A stretch of DNA of 64,000 nt from Burkholderiaceae bacterium DAT-1 (GCA_019084025.1 JAHRBI010000003.1:124001-188000), one strand, 5' to 3'; positions 8,560 to 18,440 are shown, counted from the first letter of the stretch. Made by a program: numbers and translations. The notes: a model not told the origin generated them from the letters alone.

Positions 8560-9123
8560 TTAGATCTTGCCGACCAGGTCCAGCGACGGTGTCAGCGTCT
8601 TGGCACCTTCGTTCCACTTGGCCGGGCACACTTGACCCGGGTTGTTGGCAACGAACTGGGCAGCCTTCAGCTTACGCAGGGTTTCCTTCATGTCACGGGC
8701 AATGGCGTTGTCGTGCACTTCGGCAGTCTTGATCACCAGATCCGGATTGATCACGAAGGTGCCGCGCAGGGCCAGGCCGGCTTCTTCGATGTGTACGCCG
8801 AAAGCACGGGTCAGGGCGTGAGTCGGGTCACCCACCAGCGGGAACTTTGCCTTGCCCACTGCCGGGGAGGTTTCGTGCCACACCTTGTGCGAGAAATGGG
8901 TATCGGTGGTGACGATGTAGATTTCAGCGCCAGCCTTCTGGAATTCTGCGTATTGTTCAGCTGCATCTTCCACTTCGGTCGGGCAGTTGAATGTAAACGC
9001 AGCCGGCATGAACACCAGCACGGACCACTTGCCCTTCAGTGATGCTTCGGTCACTTCAACGAACTGACCATTGTGGAATGCCTGGGTCTTGAACGGTTGG
9101 ACTTGGGTATTGATCAACGACAT
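8560..9123 (-). CDS. ahpC: Alkyl hydroperoxide reductase subunit C (2-Cys peroxiredoxin)
   Basis: 187 residues from the ATG at 9123 (AGGAG seven bases upstream), the standard AhpC length. Peroxidatic Cys47 is in AAFTFNCPTEVEDAAEQ and resolving Cys166 in NPGQVCPAKWNEG, so it is a typical 2-Cys AhpC reduced by AhpF. It removes H2O2, organic peroxides and peroxynitrite in the cytoplasm. It is the first gene of an ahpC-ahpF unit. The upstream spacer (9124-9311) is AT-rich and probably holds the promoter, but I found no convincing full OxyR site. Confidence 0.97.
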   Translation of the reverse strand: MSLINTQVQPFKTQAFHNGQFVEVTEASLKGKWSVLVFMPAAFTFNCPTEVEDAAEQYAEFQKAGAEIYIVTTDTHFSHKVWHETSPAVGKAKFPLVGDPTHALTRAFGVHIEEAGLALRGTFVINPDLVIKTAEVHDNAIARDMKETLRKLKAAQFVANNPGQVCPAKWNEGAKTLTPSLDLVGKI

Positions 9124-9255
9124 GGTGGTGCTCCTGTTGAGAAGTAAGTTGTCTACGGAATGCATAGTAGGCGCTACATCAAAATAGGTCTAATTGATTT
9201 TATTAAGCCAGTCGATAGCTAAAATTTTATGAAGGAAGTTACCTATCGTCAGGAT

Positions 9256-9294
9256 AGATGACCCACTCGCCCTGGTAGGCAAATCGGGTCATCT
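9256..9294 (-). terminator. Possible hairpin after czcA
   Basis: AGATGACCC at 9256-9264 pairs with GGGTCATCT at 9286-9294 (9 bp, 21-base loop), just 17 bases beyond the czcA stop codon. There is no U-tract, so it could end transcription only weakly or with help from Rho. It separates the czc operon from the ahpC promoter region. Confidence 0.35.
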
Positions 9295-9311
9295 CACTGG
9301 GTTTCAAGCAC

Positions 9312-12300
9312 TCAATCTGCCGATGCAGCTTGCCAGCCACGACGCCATGCCAGCTGATACAGCATCGGCAACACCAGCAGGGTTAGCGCTGTAGACGACA
9401 CAATCCCGCCAATGACCACGGTTGCCAGCGGCCGCTGCACTTCGGCACCTGTTCCGGTTGCCAGCGCCATCGGCACAAAGCCGAGCGACGCCACCAGCGC
9501 GGTCATCAGCACAGGTCGCAGTCGAGCCAGTGCGCCTTCGCGCACGGCGTCCGCAAGCGACATGCCCGCTTCGCCCAGGCTGCGTACATGCGAAATCATC
9601 ACCAGCCCGTTCAGCACCGCCACGCCGGAGAGCGCAATCAGGCCAATGGCCGCCGAAATCGACCACGGCATATCGCGCAACCAGAGCGCCAGCACACCGC
9701 CGGTGAGTGCAAAGGGAATGCCTGTGAACACCAGCGCCCCATCCCGCATGCGACCGAACATGGCGTACAGCAGCACAAATACGGCCGCCAGCGCCGCCGG
9801 CACCACGATTTGCAGACGCTGCGAAGCCGATTGCAGGTTCTCGTACGTCCCGCCCCAGCTCAGCCAGTAGCCGGGCGGCAGGCTGACCTTATTCAGCGCA
9901 CGCTGCGCATCCGCCACAAAGCTACCGATATCACGTCCGCGCACATTGGCACTCACCACCACGCGGCGTTTGCCTTGCTCGCGACTCACCTGATTGGGCC
10001 CCTGAGCTTGCTCGATGGTGGCAACTTCGCTCAGCGGAATAAAACGCGTCTGCTTGCCAACACCGTCGTGGCCGCCACCGGGTATGGCGATCGGCAGGCG
10101 ACTCATGCGCTCGATATGGTTGCGATCTGCATCGGCCAGCCGCACGGTCAGCGTGACGCGCTTATCACCTTCCATCAGCACACCGGCGTCGCGGCCACCG
10201 TAAGCGGTTGCCACTGCCTCCTGAATATCCGCCACATTGAGCCCGTAGCGCGCTGCCTGCTGGCGATTGACCTGAACAGTGAGCATGGGCAGACCGGTGG
10301 TTTGTTCGACCGCCACTTCGGCCGCCCCCGGAATGCGGCGGATTGCATCGGCAATGGCGTCTGCCCGCGCATTGAGCACGTTCATATCATCACCAAACAG
10401 TTTCACCGCCACATCGCTACGCACGCCTGACAACAGCTCATTGAATCGCAACTGGATGGGCTGGGAAAACTCGTACTGGCTACCGGGTTGTTCCGCCACA
10501 AAATGCTGGATGTCCGCCAGCAAATCAGCACGTAACTTGCGCGGTGCGGGCCAGTCACTTTCCGGCTTCAGCATGATGTAGCCATCGGAGATACTCGGCG
10601 GCATCGGGTCTGACGCAATTTCTGCGGTGCCGGTACGGGCAAATACCCGTTCGATTTCGGGGAAACGCTGCTTCAAGGCAGCTTCCAGCCGCTGCTGCAT
10701 GTCCAGCGATTGGGTCAAGCTCGTCCCGGGCAAACGCATCACCTGCAGCGCTATATCGCCCTCGTTGAGACTCGGCACAAACTCGCTGCCCATACGCGTC
10801 GCCAGCAAACCCGTCAGCGCGACCACCAGCCCGGCGCCGGTCAGCGTCACCGCCCTGGCATCCATCACCCGGTCGAGGATGCGTGCATAGGCCAGACGCA
10901 AGCGTGCCAGCCATTTCGCATCATGATCGCCCGCTGGCGCGCGCATCCAGATCGCCACGGCCGCCGGCACAAAGGTCAGCGACAGCACCATGGCGCCCGC
11001 CAGCGCCATCACCACGGTCAGCGCCATGGGATGGAACATTTTGCCTTCTACCCCCGACAGCGCAAAAATCGGCAGATACACCACCATGATGATGAGCTGG
11101 CCGTACACCAGCGCCCGTCGCGAAGCAGACGCTGCCGCAAATACCGTACGCAATCGCTCGTGACGACTCAATTCGCGTCCTGCCACCGCTTGTGCCTGCG
11201 CCAGCTGCAGCACGCAGTTTTCCACGATCACCACCGCGCCATCGACGATAATGCCGAAGTCGAGCGCCCCTAGACTCATTAGATTGGCGCTCACCTTGAA
11301 CGTCGCCATGCCAGTCAGCGTAAACAGCATCGACAAGGGGATGATCAGGGCGGTAATCAGCGCCGCCCGCAGATTGCCGAGAAACACAAACAGCACCGCC
11401 ACCACCAGCGCTGCGCCTTCGAGCAGATTCTTCTGCACGGTGGCAATCGCTTTATCGACCAGACGGGTGCGGTCATACACTGGCACAGCTTGCACCCCTT
11501 CAGGCAGCGTGCGGTTGATCTCGGTCATTTTGCGATTCACCGCCTGCGCCACGCGCTTGCTGTTTTCACCCATCAGCATGAACACTGTCCCCAGCACGAT
11601 TTCGTGGCCATTGAGCGTGGCCGCGCCGCTGCGCAACTCGCGCCCAAGCCCCACGCTGGCCACATCCTGCACGCGAATCGGCACGTCGCCCGCCTGCTTG
11701 ACGATCACGTTGCCGATATCCAGCGGTGATTGCAGCTGCCCCGGCGCACGGATGAGGAATTGCTCGCCCGTCCGCTCGATAAAGCCCGCGCCAGCCAGTC
11801 CGTTGTTGCGCTCGATGGCGGCGACAATCTCCTGCATAGTGATACCGAGTGCAGCCAGCTTTTCCGGCTGCGGTGCGATCTGGTATTCACGCCGGAAGCC
11901 GCCGATGGTGTTGATCTCGGTGACGCCGGGCACCGTGCGCAATTGCGGCTTGATGATCCAGTCCTGTATCTCGCGCAGATCGGTGGCGGAATAGGCGCTG
12001 CCATCCGGTTTGCGCGCATCAGGTCTGGCTTCCACCGTCCATAGATAGATCTCGCCTAAGCCGGTCGAGATCGGTCCCATGGCAGGCATCACACCTTTGG
12101 GCAGACGATCCCGCGCTTCCTGTAGTCGCTCGCTCACCAGCTGGCGGGCGCGATAGATATCGACGCCCTCTTTAAAAATCACGGTCACTTGCGACAGCCC
12201 ATAGCGCGACAGCGAGCGCGTCATGTCCAGATCAGGCAAGCCGGCCATCACCGTTTCCAGCGGCCAGGTCACGCCCTGTTCGACCTCCAGCGGCGCGTAG

Positions 12301-12467
12301 CCAGGTACGGAAGTATTGATCTGTACCTGGACGTTGGTGATATCGGGCACCGCATCAATCGGCACGCGCTGAAAACTGTAGATGCCAATGGCAGCCATGA
12401 TCAGGGTCGCCAGCATCACCCCCCAGCGTGTGTCGATCGCCAGTTGTATCAATCGGTTCAACATCAT
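9312..12467 (-). CDS. czcA: Heavy-metal efflux RND pump, CzcA/CusA family
   Basis: 1051 residues, full length for an HME-RND inner-membrane pump. The N-terminus is one membrane helix followed by VPIDAVPDITNVQVQ, typical of CzcA. The family signature DFGIIVDGAVVIVEN is present in TM4, pointing to divalent cations (Zn, Co, Cd) more than monovalent Cu/Ag. It uses proton influx to drive export through CzcB and CzcC. GAGAGGAG overlapping the czcB stop serves as its ribosome site, nine bases after czcB ends. It is the last gene of czcI-czcC-czcB-czcA. No CzcRS-type regulator is in the window. Confidence 0.95.
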   Translation of the reverse strand: MMLNRLIQLAIDTRWGVMLATLIMAAIGIYSFQRVPIDAVPDITNVQVQINTSVPGYAPLEVEQGVTWPLETVMAGLPDLDMTRSLSRYGLSQVTVIFKEGVDIYRARQLVSERLQEARDRLPKGVMPAMGPISTGLGEIYLWTVEARPDARKPDGSAYSATDLREIQDWIIKPQLRTVPGVTEINTIGGFRREYQIAPQPEKLAALGITMQEIVAAIERNNGLAGAGFIERTGEQFLIRAPGQLQSPLDIGNVIVKQAGDVPIRVQDVASVGLGRELRSGAATLNGHEIVLGTVFMLMGENSKRVAQAVNRKMTEINRTLPEGVQAVPVYDRTRLVDKAIATVQKNLLEGAALVVAVLFVFLGNLRAALITALIIPLSMLFTLTGMATFKVSANLMSLGALDFGIIVDGAVVIVENCVLQLAQAQAVAGRELSRHERLRTVFAAASASRRALVYGQLIIMVVYLPIFALSGVEGKMFHPMALTVVMALAGAMVLSLTFVPAAVAIWMRAPAGDHDAKWLARLRLAYARILDRVMDARAVTLTGAGLVVALTGLLATRMGSEFVPSLNEGDIALQVMRLPGTSLTQSLDMQQRLEAALKQRFPEIERVFARTGTAEIASDPMPPSISDGYIMLKPESDWPAPRKLRADLLADIQHFVAEQPGSQYEFSQPIQLRFNELLSGVRSDVAVKLFGDDMNVLNARADAIADAIRRIPGAAEVAVEQTTGLPMLTVQVNRQQAARYGLNVADIQEAVATAYGGRDAGVLMEGDKRVTLTVRLADADRNHIERMSRLPIAIPGGGHDGVGKQTRFIPLSEVATIEQAQGPNQVSREQGKRRVVVSANVRGRDIGSFVADAQRALNKVSLPPGYWLSWGGTYENLQSASQRLQIVVPAALAAVFVLLYAMFGRMRDGALVFTGIPFALTGGVLALWLRDMPWSISAAIGLIALSGVAVLNGLVMISHVRSLGEAGMSLADAVREGALARLRPVLMTALVASLGFVPMALATGTGAEVQRPLATVVIGGIVSSTALTLLVLPMLYQLAWRRGWQAASAD

Positions 12468-12476
12468 TGGCTCCTC

Positions 12477-13661
12477 TCAATGCGCGTGCGCCGCGCTGGA
12501 TTTACCCAGCTCGGACTTCAACACAAAGCTGCCTGCTGCCGCATATGCCGCACCTGCCTGCAAGCCCGCCAGAATCTCTACCCGACCATTCGCACGGATA
12601 CCCGGCTTGATCGTCTGAGCGATAAACCCGGTTTTAGTCCGCACAAACACCACCGACTGTTCACTCAGCTGATGCACCGCATCAGCCGCCACGGTAACAG
12701 GCCGGTTTCTCGTTTCACCCGCCACCTCAGCACTGACAAACAACCCCGGCCGCCAGTGCCCATCCGGGTTATCCAGCACGACACGGGCGATGGCCGTGCG
12801 CGATTGCTCGCCCACCAGCGCACCCACAAAGGTCACCCGTCCCTGTGCGTCAGCGGCCAGTCCACTGGCACGGATGCTGACCGGTGAACCTTCACGAATC
12901 AGCGCCAGATCCTTGGCTGCCACATTCAGCTCCACCCAGACTTGCTTCAGATCCGCCACCGTAAACGCTGCCGCATCCGCCTGAACCGCCTCGCCCGCGG
13001 ATAGATGCTTTTCGATGACCGTACCGCTCATGGGCGCCCGCAAGGCCACTCGGCTCAGATCACCCGTGCGTCCCTCGTCCAGCCCCTGTGCGACCAGCTT
13101 TTGCAGCGCATTCTGCTGGGTGAGTTCGGCTTCGCGCAGCGCTTGGGACGCTTGCAGATAATCCTGCTCGGCAGACACGCCCTGCTCCCACAGTCGTTTC
13201 TCTCGGTCATGGGTGGTTCGGGCCAAAGCCAGCCGCTGCCGAGCTGTCCGCAACTCGCTGCGCAACTCAGCCACCTGCGGGCTGGTAATCACTGCCAGCA
13301 CGTCACCCTGTTTGACCTGTTTGCCCAACGAGACCAGTACGCGTTCCACCACACCTCCTACACGCGGTACCACGTGCGCAGTACGATCGTCATTGAGACG
13401 GACTTCACCCGTCAGCGACACGGCATCAGCCATTTCCATGGCACGCGCCGTATCAAGCTGAATCGCATTGGCCTGAATATCCTGCGAGTTCATGGTCACG
13501 ACCGAACCGGCTACCTCGTGCTCGTCCTCTGCTTCCGCCACGATTGCAGGCTTGCCCTTGAACACAATCCATCCGGCTAGCAGCAGGGCGACCACCAGCA
13601 TCGCCACGATGATGCGTGCCTGTGTTTGATATTGATGCCAAAACAGTTTGATCGCGGTCAT
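12477..13661 (-). CDS. czcB: Heavy-metal efflux periplasmic adaptor, CzcB family
   Basis: 394 residues from an ATG at 13661 that overlaps the czcC stop (ATGA), with GGAG at the end of czcC; the frame extends further upstream but only inside czcC. An N-terminal membrane anchor (about residues 14-36) is followed by an acidic linker (AEDEHE), then the split lipoyl half-domain (HVVPRVGGVVERVLVSLGKQVKQGD), a coiled-coil hairpin, the second lipoyl half and beta-barrel, and a short His-containing end (SAAHAH) that might bind metal. It links the CzcA pump to the CzcC channel across the periplasm. Confidence 0.94.
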   Translation of the reverse strand: MTAIKLFWHQYQTQARIIVAMLVVALLLAGWIVFKGKPAIVAEAEDEHEVAGSVVTMNSQDIQANAIQLDTARAMEMADAVSLTGEVRLNDDRTAHVVPRVGGVVERVLVSLGKQVKQGDVLAVITSPQVAELRSELRTARQRLALARTTHDREKRLWEQGVSAEQDYLQASQALREAELTQQNALQKLVAQGLDEGRTGDLSRVALRAPMSGTVIEKHLSAGEAVQADAAAFTVADLKQVWVELNVAAKDLALIREGSPVSIRASGLAADAQGRVTFVGALVGEQSRTAIARVVLDNPDGHWRPGLFVSAEVAGETRNRPVTVAADAVHQLSEQSVVFVRTKTGFIAQTIKPGIRANGRVEILAGLQAGAAYAAAGSFVLKSELGKSSAAHAH

Positions 13662-15004
13662 TGCGCCTGCTCCTGTTGATTGAGAACAGCCATTACCGCT
13701 GTCCAGCCTATGTGTTTGCTCATGTCTGCGAGTGCGCTGGCTTCGCTTTGCCAGGCTGCGAGGTAGCGCGATTGCGCCATCAGATACGTGCGCTGGCCAT
13801 CCAGCACATCCAGTAATGAAAATTTGCCGAAGGTGTAGCCAGTCTGTGCGGCTTCCCATGCCTTGCGGGCTTCGGGCAGCACTACACGCCCGTACAGGAT
13901 GCGTTCGGCACGAGCCTGACGGAGTGTTTCCCTGACACGTGCGACATCGGTGCGCAGACGTTTCTCCACCTGGCTTACTTGCTCGCGTGCCATGTCCTCC
14001 CGACGCATTGCCTCCAGCACATTGCCCTGACTACGGTCGAATACGGGCAAGGGCACCGATACCGACAGCAGCAGCTGATTGCGCTGTAGTTCGCCGCCGC
14101 GCTTCATACCGACGCCAACAGTAAGGTCAGGATTCGCTCGGGTGCGCTCCAAACGAGCCTGCGCCTGCCGCTGCTGCCACTCGGATTGTGCTGCGTGCAA
14201 CGCAGGTGCGCTCGCAAGCCCAGAGAGAAATGCCTCACTCGATGGCACGTCAGCGTGCGTATCCGACCAGTCTGCGCTCGCGGCAAACTCGGCATCTGTC
14301 CGTCCGATCAGACGCGCCAGCTCCATCCTCGCCATGCGCCACTCGCTGTGCGCGCGCTGCCAGTCGGCCTCGATACTGGCAGCTTCGATCCGCGCTTTGC
14401 TGCCATCCACCGGCGAGACTTTACCTGCAGCAACGCGTCGATCAATCGCCTCCAGCGACTTGCGCACCAGCGTACGACTCTCCTCGGCGAGCGTCAGATG
14501 GGCTTGCGTTGCCAGCGTCGCAAAAAAGGCGCTGGCAACTTCACTTTCAACCTGTACAGTGCTCAACGCCAGATTGGCCTGCTGCACCGCCGCGCTGCGC
14601 TCGGCCAGCTGCATGCGTGCATCGCGCTTGCCACCTGTTTCGATGGGCAGATTGATCTGCACGCTCTGGGTGCGCGTGGCGGCGCGTGTATCTTCCTGCG
14701 TCCAGACCAGCTCCGGATTGGGACGCGCCTGGCTCTGCAGGCTGACACCTGCCTGCGCGGCCAGTGCAAGCCTGCCGACTTTCAGATCAGGATGCTGTTG
14801 ATAGGCCTGGGCAAGTGCATCGGCCAGCGTGAGCAGCGGTAAAGATGTCCGTGCCGCATCAGACGTCGCAGGGACCGGCAAGGTTGGCAGAACATATCCG
14901 CCAGCGTCGGCCCAGCAAACAGGCGCGACAAATAGCGCACAGGCTAGACCCGTGCGGGCGCGGGCAAAGATGAACCCGCTTATTGTTGACATGAAAATTG
15001 TCAT
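13658..15004 (-). CDS. czcC: Outer-membrane efflux channel, CzcC family
   Basis: 448 residues from the ATG at 15004, which has GGAG seven bases upstream; the in-frame ATG at 15052 lacks such a site. A signal peptide ends near VCWADA. The body shows the two long helical repeats of TolC-like proteins (LTLADALAQAYQQHPDLKVGRLALAAQ, then QSQARPNPELVWTQED and, in the second half, ARLERTRANPDLTVGVGMKRGGELQRNQLLLSVSVPLPVFDRSQG). It should form the outer-membrane duct of the CzcCBA complex. It is followed by czcB with a four-base overlap. Confidence 0.93.
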   Translation of the reverse strand: MTIFMSTISGFIFARARTGLACALFVAPVCWADAGGYVLPTLPVPATSDAARTSLPLLTLADALAQAYQQHPDLKVGRLALAAQAGVSLQSQARPNPELVWTQEDTRAATRTQSVQINLPIETGGKRDARMQLAERSAAVQQANLALSTVQVESEVASAFFATLATQAHLTLAEESRTLVRKSLEAIDRRVAAGKVSPVDGSKARIEAASIEADWQRAHSEWRMARMELARLIGRTDAEFAASADWSDTHADVPSSEAFLSGLASAPALHAAQSEWQQRQAQARLERTRANPDLTVGVGMKRGGELQRNQLLLSVSVPLPVFDRSQGNVLEAMRREDMAREQVSQVEKRLRTDVARVRETLRQARAERILYGRVVLPEARKAWEAAQTGYTFGKFSLLDVLDGQRTYLMAQSRYLAAWQSEASALADMSKHIGWTAVMAVLNQQEQAQ

Positions 15005-15144
15005 GTCTGTTCTCCGATTGAATGTGAATACACATCGGCGGAAAACAGGCATTCGACCCGGATCAATACGCGTGCAGCATCACGCCCGGTCAGGCGGATG
15101 AACCACAGTTGAATTCAGGGAGAGGAGATTGCCCGTTCCGCCGC

Positions 15145-15492
15145 TCAGCGGAGAACAGGCCAATTGGGGCGATCGATCGCGTCGCAAGGGGGAGGTGCTT
15201 GATACATGGTGTAGACCGGAAATTCACCGGGACACATCATGTCAGGCAGGGACTGCGGTACAAGCTCGTGAATCACCACCGCCATCACATGACAGGCCGC
15301 GCAATCGCCATCAATGACGTCAGTGACATTGAGTTGCTGAGCGGAAAGCTGACCCAGCGCATGCGGATCGGCATGATGCCCAAAATGGAGCGCTGATGCG
15401 CCAGACTCATGCTGACAATAGCGGCTCGCTGCGGCCCAGGTGAGCTGCAGCGGCATAAAGATCAGCAGGAAGATCAGAGTCCATTTGCGCAT
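15145..15492 (-). CDS. czcI: CzcI-like periplasmic protein of the metal-resistance operon
   Basis: 115 residues from the ATG at 15492, giving MRKWTLIFLLIFMPLQLTWA as signal peptide; a longer in-frame start at 15531 would put 13 polar residues before it. The mature protein begins ASRYCQHESG and contains a His-rich HFGHHADPHAL stretch and a CAACH motif, all suited to metal binding and typical of CzcI. CzcI is a small periplasmic protein thought to modulate czc induction. It lies 140 bases upstream of czcC on the same strand, in the position known from Cupriavidus. Confidence 0.82.
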   Translation of the reverse strand: MRKWTLIFLLIFMPLQLTWAAASRYCQHESGASALHFGHHADPHALGQLSAQQLNVTDVIDGDCAACHVMAVVIHELVPQSLPDMMCPGEFPVYTMYQAPPPCDAIDRPNWPVLR

Positions 15493-15651
15493 AGCAGACT
15501 GAGTATAGGGAGTGACTGGCGTACTGTCCATGTACGGCGCACATGTCCGGACAGACGCACCCCTTCTGCAAACTTGCTACAATCGCCGCCACCCAATATG
15601 ACAGCGCAGCGACCCTCTGTTCAGAGACTGCGCCTCCCGAGGAACTCATCC

Positions 15652-17847
15652 GTGAAGCCAATTCCCATGCGTGCCGCCATGCTCGGTATGACCCTGATCG
15701 CAGCGAGCCTGAGTCGCATGCCCGCCCATGCCGCCGACATGCCGCCAGTCGCAGCAGTCCGTCCCGTTACAGCCAATTTCTACGGTACCGAGGTCGTTGA
15801 CCGCTACCGTTATCTGGAAGACCTGCAATCGCCGGAAGTTAAAGCCTGGATGCAGGCACAAGCAGATTACACCCGCACCCTTCTCGACCAGTTGCCCGGC
15901 AAGGATGCGCTGGCCAAGCGCATCGAATCATTGATGAACAGCGATGTCAGTCGCAGCGGCCTGACCCGCCGGGGCGAGCGCTATTTCTATCTGCTGCATA
16001 CGCCGGGCGCACAGCAGCCGCGCCTCTATTACCGCGACGGCCTGAGTGGTGAGGAGCATCTGCTGGTTGATCCCGATGCGCTCGGTAAAGGCAGCCCCAA
16101 CCATTTCGCTCTGGATTTCTACCAACCCTCCGGCGATGGCAAGCTGGTCGCTTATGGATTATCGCAGGGCGGTTCCGAGCAAAGTACGCTGCACGTCATG
16201 GAGGTCAGCACGGGCAAGGTACTGGACGAAGCCATCGACCGGACAGCAAGCAGCGTGGTGGCCTGGCGTAGCGACAATCGCTCCTTTTTCTACATGCGAT
16301 TCCCCAAGCCCGGCCCCAATACGCCGCCCGCCGAGATCCGCTACAACGCGCGCACCCACCTGCACATGGTCGGTAAACATGCCGATGGCGAGGCCGATCC
16401 GGCCGTATTCGGCCGCGGCGTGAATCCGCGTGTCGAGGTTCCGGAAGGCGAAGGTGCCTACATCCGCCTAGGCGTCGATTCGCGCTTCGCCATCGCCAAG
16501 GCCGACCACAATATGGATAGCAATCCCGGCACGCTGTATATCGCGCCGGTAGACAGCATCAAGGACAGCCGTACTCCCTGGCGTAAATGGGCCGACGCTG
16601 CCGATGGTGTGGTTCAATATGCGCTCAAGGGCGACAAGCTGTATTTCCTGACGCAGAAAGATGCGCCACGTTTCAAGCTGATGGTCACTTCCGCTAGCCG
16701 ACCCGACATTCAGCATGCCAAGGTTGTAGTACCCGAAGGCGAAGGCGTCATCACCCACTTTTCGCTGGCGAAAGACGGCATTTATCTGCGGATTCGCGAA
16801 GGTGCACCATCATCCCTGTTCCGTGTCAGCGAATCGGGCGGACCACTCAAGCGCATTCCGCTGCCGTTCGAAGGCGCAGCCTTCGCCCCTGTAACCGATG
16901 CGCATAGCAATGGCGCGGTGTACACCCTGCAAAGCTGGGTACGCGCCCCGAAAATGTTTGCCTACGATCCTGCCAGCGATAGCAATCGCGATACCGGCAT
17001 GCTGCCCGATTCCAGCGTCGATACCTCGGCCTATGAATCAAAAGAAGGCTTCGCCATTGGCCACGATGGCACACGCATTCCGCTGTCCATCATGTACAAG
17101 AAGGGCATCGCCCTCGATGGCAGCCATCCCACTATCCTGAGCGGATATGGCGGCTATGCGATTTCCCGCGAACCGGCATTCAGCGCTACCCGCCTGGCCT
17201 GGCTGGAGCGCGGCGGCATTCTCGCCGAAGCGCATATCCGGGGTGGCGGCGAATACGGCGAAGCCTGGCATCAGGCCGGCATGAAGCTCAACAAGCTGAA
17301 TACGATTTTTGACTTTATCGCTTGCGGCCAGTATCTGGTGGATCAGCGCTACACCTCGCCGCAGTATCTGGCGGCTTCAGGCGGCAGCGCAGGCGGCATC
17401 ACGGTTGGCCGCGCCATGACCTTCCGCCCGGATCTGTTCGCCGTCATTCTCGATTCGGTGGGCGTATCCGACACCTTGCGCTTCGAAACCGAACCGAATG
17501 GTCCGCCCAATGCGGTGGAAATGGGCAACACCAGCACAGAGCCCGGCTTCCGTGGCTTGTTTGCCATGAGCCCCTACCAGCATATCCGCGACGGGGTCGC
17601 CTATCCGTCCGTGCTGTTCATGACGGGAGCCAATGATCCCCGCGTCGCGCCATGGCATATGGCCAAGATGACCGCCCGCCTGCAGGCGGCCACCGGCAGT
17701 GCCAATCCGGTGCTGCTGCGTGTCGATTACCATGCCGGACACGGCATGGGTTCCAGTGCATCGCAGCGAGCGCACACTCTGGCGGATCAGTGGGCATTTG
17801 CGCTTTGGCGCTTCGGTGATGCTGCGTTCCAGCCAGCCCGGAAGTAA
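15652..17847 (+). CDS. Secreted prolyl oligopeptidase (S9A)
   Basis: 731 residues from a GTG at 15652, chosen because GAGGA sits eight bases upstream and a signal peptide follows (to MPAHA); the frame extends back to 15409 without support, and an ATG at 15667 is the alternative. The N-terminal half is the seven-bladed propeller that filters substrates. The C-terminal alpha/beta-hydrolase domain carries the nucleophile in ASGGSAGGITVG, the Asp in TGANDPRVAP and the His in YHAGHGMGSS. It cleaves short peptides after proline, here in the periplasm. An intrinsic terminator follows directly. It is divergent from czcI. Confidence 0.94.
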   Translation: MKPIPMRAAMLGMTLIAASLSRMPAHAADMPPVAAVRPVTANFYGTEVVDRYRYLEDLQSPEVKAWMQAQADYTRTLLDQLPGKDALAKRIESLMNSDVSRSGLTRRGERYFYLLHTPGAQQPRLYYRDGLSGEEHLLVDPDALGKGSPNHFALDFYQPSGDGKLVAYGLSQGGSEQSTLHVMEVSTGKVLDEAIDRTASSVVAWRSDNRSFFYMRFPKPGPNTPPAEIRYNARTHLHMVGKHADGEADPAVFGRGVNPRVEVPEGEGAYIRLGVDSRFAIAKADHNMDSNPGTLYIAPVDSIKDSRTPWRKWADAADGVVQYALKGDKLYFLTQKDAPRFKLMVTSASRPDIQHAKVVVPEGEGVITHFSLAKDGIYLRIREGAPSSLFRVSESGGPLKRIPLPFEGAAFAPVTDAHSNGAVYTLQSWVRAPKMFAYDPASDSNRDTGMLPDSSVDTSAYESKEGFAIGHDGTRIPLSIMYKKGIALDGSHPTILSGYGGYAISREPAFSATRLAWLERGGILAEAHIRGGGEYGEAWHQAGMKLNKLNTIFDFIACGQYLVDQRYTSPQYLAASGGSAGGITVGRAMTFRPDLFAVILDSVGVSDTLRFETEPNGPPNAVEMGNTSTEPGFRGLFAMSPYQHIRDGVAYPSVLFMTGANDPRVAPWHMAKMTARLQAATGSANPVLLRVDYHAGHGMGSSASQRAHTLADQWAFALWRFGDAAFQPARK

Positions 17848-17863
17848 GCGGGTCTGAAACGAC

Positions 17864-17898
17864 ACAAGGCCGCGCGATGCGCGGCCTTGTTGTTTTGG
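17864..17898 (+). terminator. Intrinsic terminator of the prolyl oligopeptidase gene
   Basis: A 12-bp perfect stem (ACAAGGCCGCGC at 17864-17875 with GCGCGGCCTTGT at 17879-17890), a three-base loop and a TGTTTT tract on the plus strand lie 17 bases after the stop. It separates this gene from the convergent ferritin-like gene. Confidence 0.85.
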
Positions 17899-17915
17899 CT
17901 CATGCAATCCGACAT

Positions 17916-18380
17916 TCAGTCCTTGAATGGCTTCAGCTCACCCGGACGGCGCAGCATCTTGTTCACTTCATCCAGATGCATTTCCTCGTTGACGATCATC
18001 TCGCGGGCGTACTCTTCCAGCAGCACCGATTTGCCTTCCACCAGCTTCAGCAGCTCGTAATAATGGTTCAGCGCATTCTGCTCATGCGCCAGACTTTCGC
18101 GCAGTAAATCAGCAATATCGTGCTGCTCGGTTTCCAGCAAGGGCCCGATACCCAGCGACGGATGACCACCCATCTGTGTCACCAGTTCCCCGGCGCGCTG
18201 CGCGTGGTCGAGGCTTTCGGTGGCGTTGCCCTTCAGCCACGACACAATCGGAATCCGGCTAAAGCCATACACCATCAGCGAATAATGCGTGTAGCGCACC
18301 ACGCCTGATAGCTCGGTTTCCATGATGGTGTTCAGTTTGTCGATCACTTCCTTGCGTTCTTTGTCTTTCAGCTTGGTCAT
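17916..18380 (-). CDS. Ferritin-like/bacterioferritin-type protein
   Basis: 154 residues from the ATG at 18380 (GGGAG upstream); the longer frame to 18440 is unlikely. The four-helix ferritin fold is suggested by length and by two carboxylate-histidine motifs, ESLDHAQ and EEMHLDE, plus an early Glu in METELSGVVRYTHY and EQNALNHYYELL. These are the di-iron ligands of ferroxidase centres. No haem-binding Met at the usual bacterioferritin position could be assigned, so storage versus Dps-like protection is open. It faces the prolyl oligopeptidase gene tail to tail and is followed on its own strand by nothing it could share a transcript with. Confidence 0.85.
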   Translation of the reverse strand: MTKLKDKERKEVIDKLNTIMETELSGVVRYTHYSLMVYGFSRIPIVSWLKGNATESLDHAQRAGELVTQMGGHPSLGIGPLLETEQHDIADLLRESLAHEQNALNHYYELLKLVEGKSVLLEEYAREMIVNEEMHLDEVNKMLRRPGELKPFKD

Positions 18381-18440
18381 GTCTGCGTCTCCCTGAAAAG
18401 GTGTGCTTACCAGTATTAACCAATCTGCTGCATTGTCCAA

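Noticed and set aside
9164-9198. ATAG repeats before ahpC as an OxyR site
   Set aside because: The two ATAG elements are 20 bases apart instead of 22 and the paired CTAT elements are degenerate (TACA, TGAT).
15409-15651. N-terminal extension of the prolyl oligopeptidase
   Set aside because: It overlaps the divergent czcI region and would bury the signal peptide; the GTG at 15652 has a proper ribosome site.
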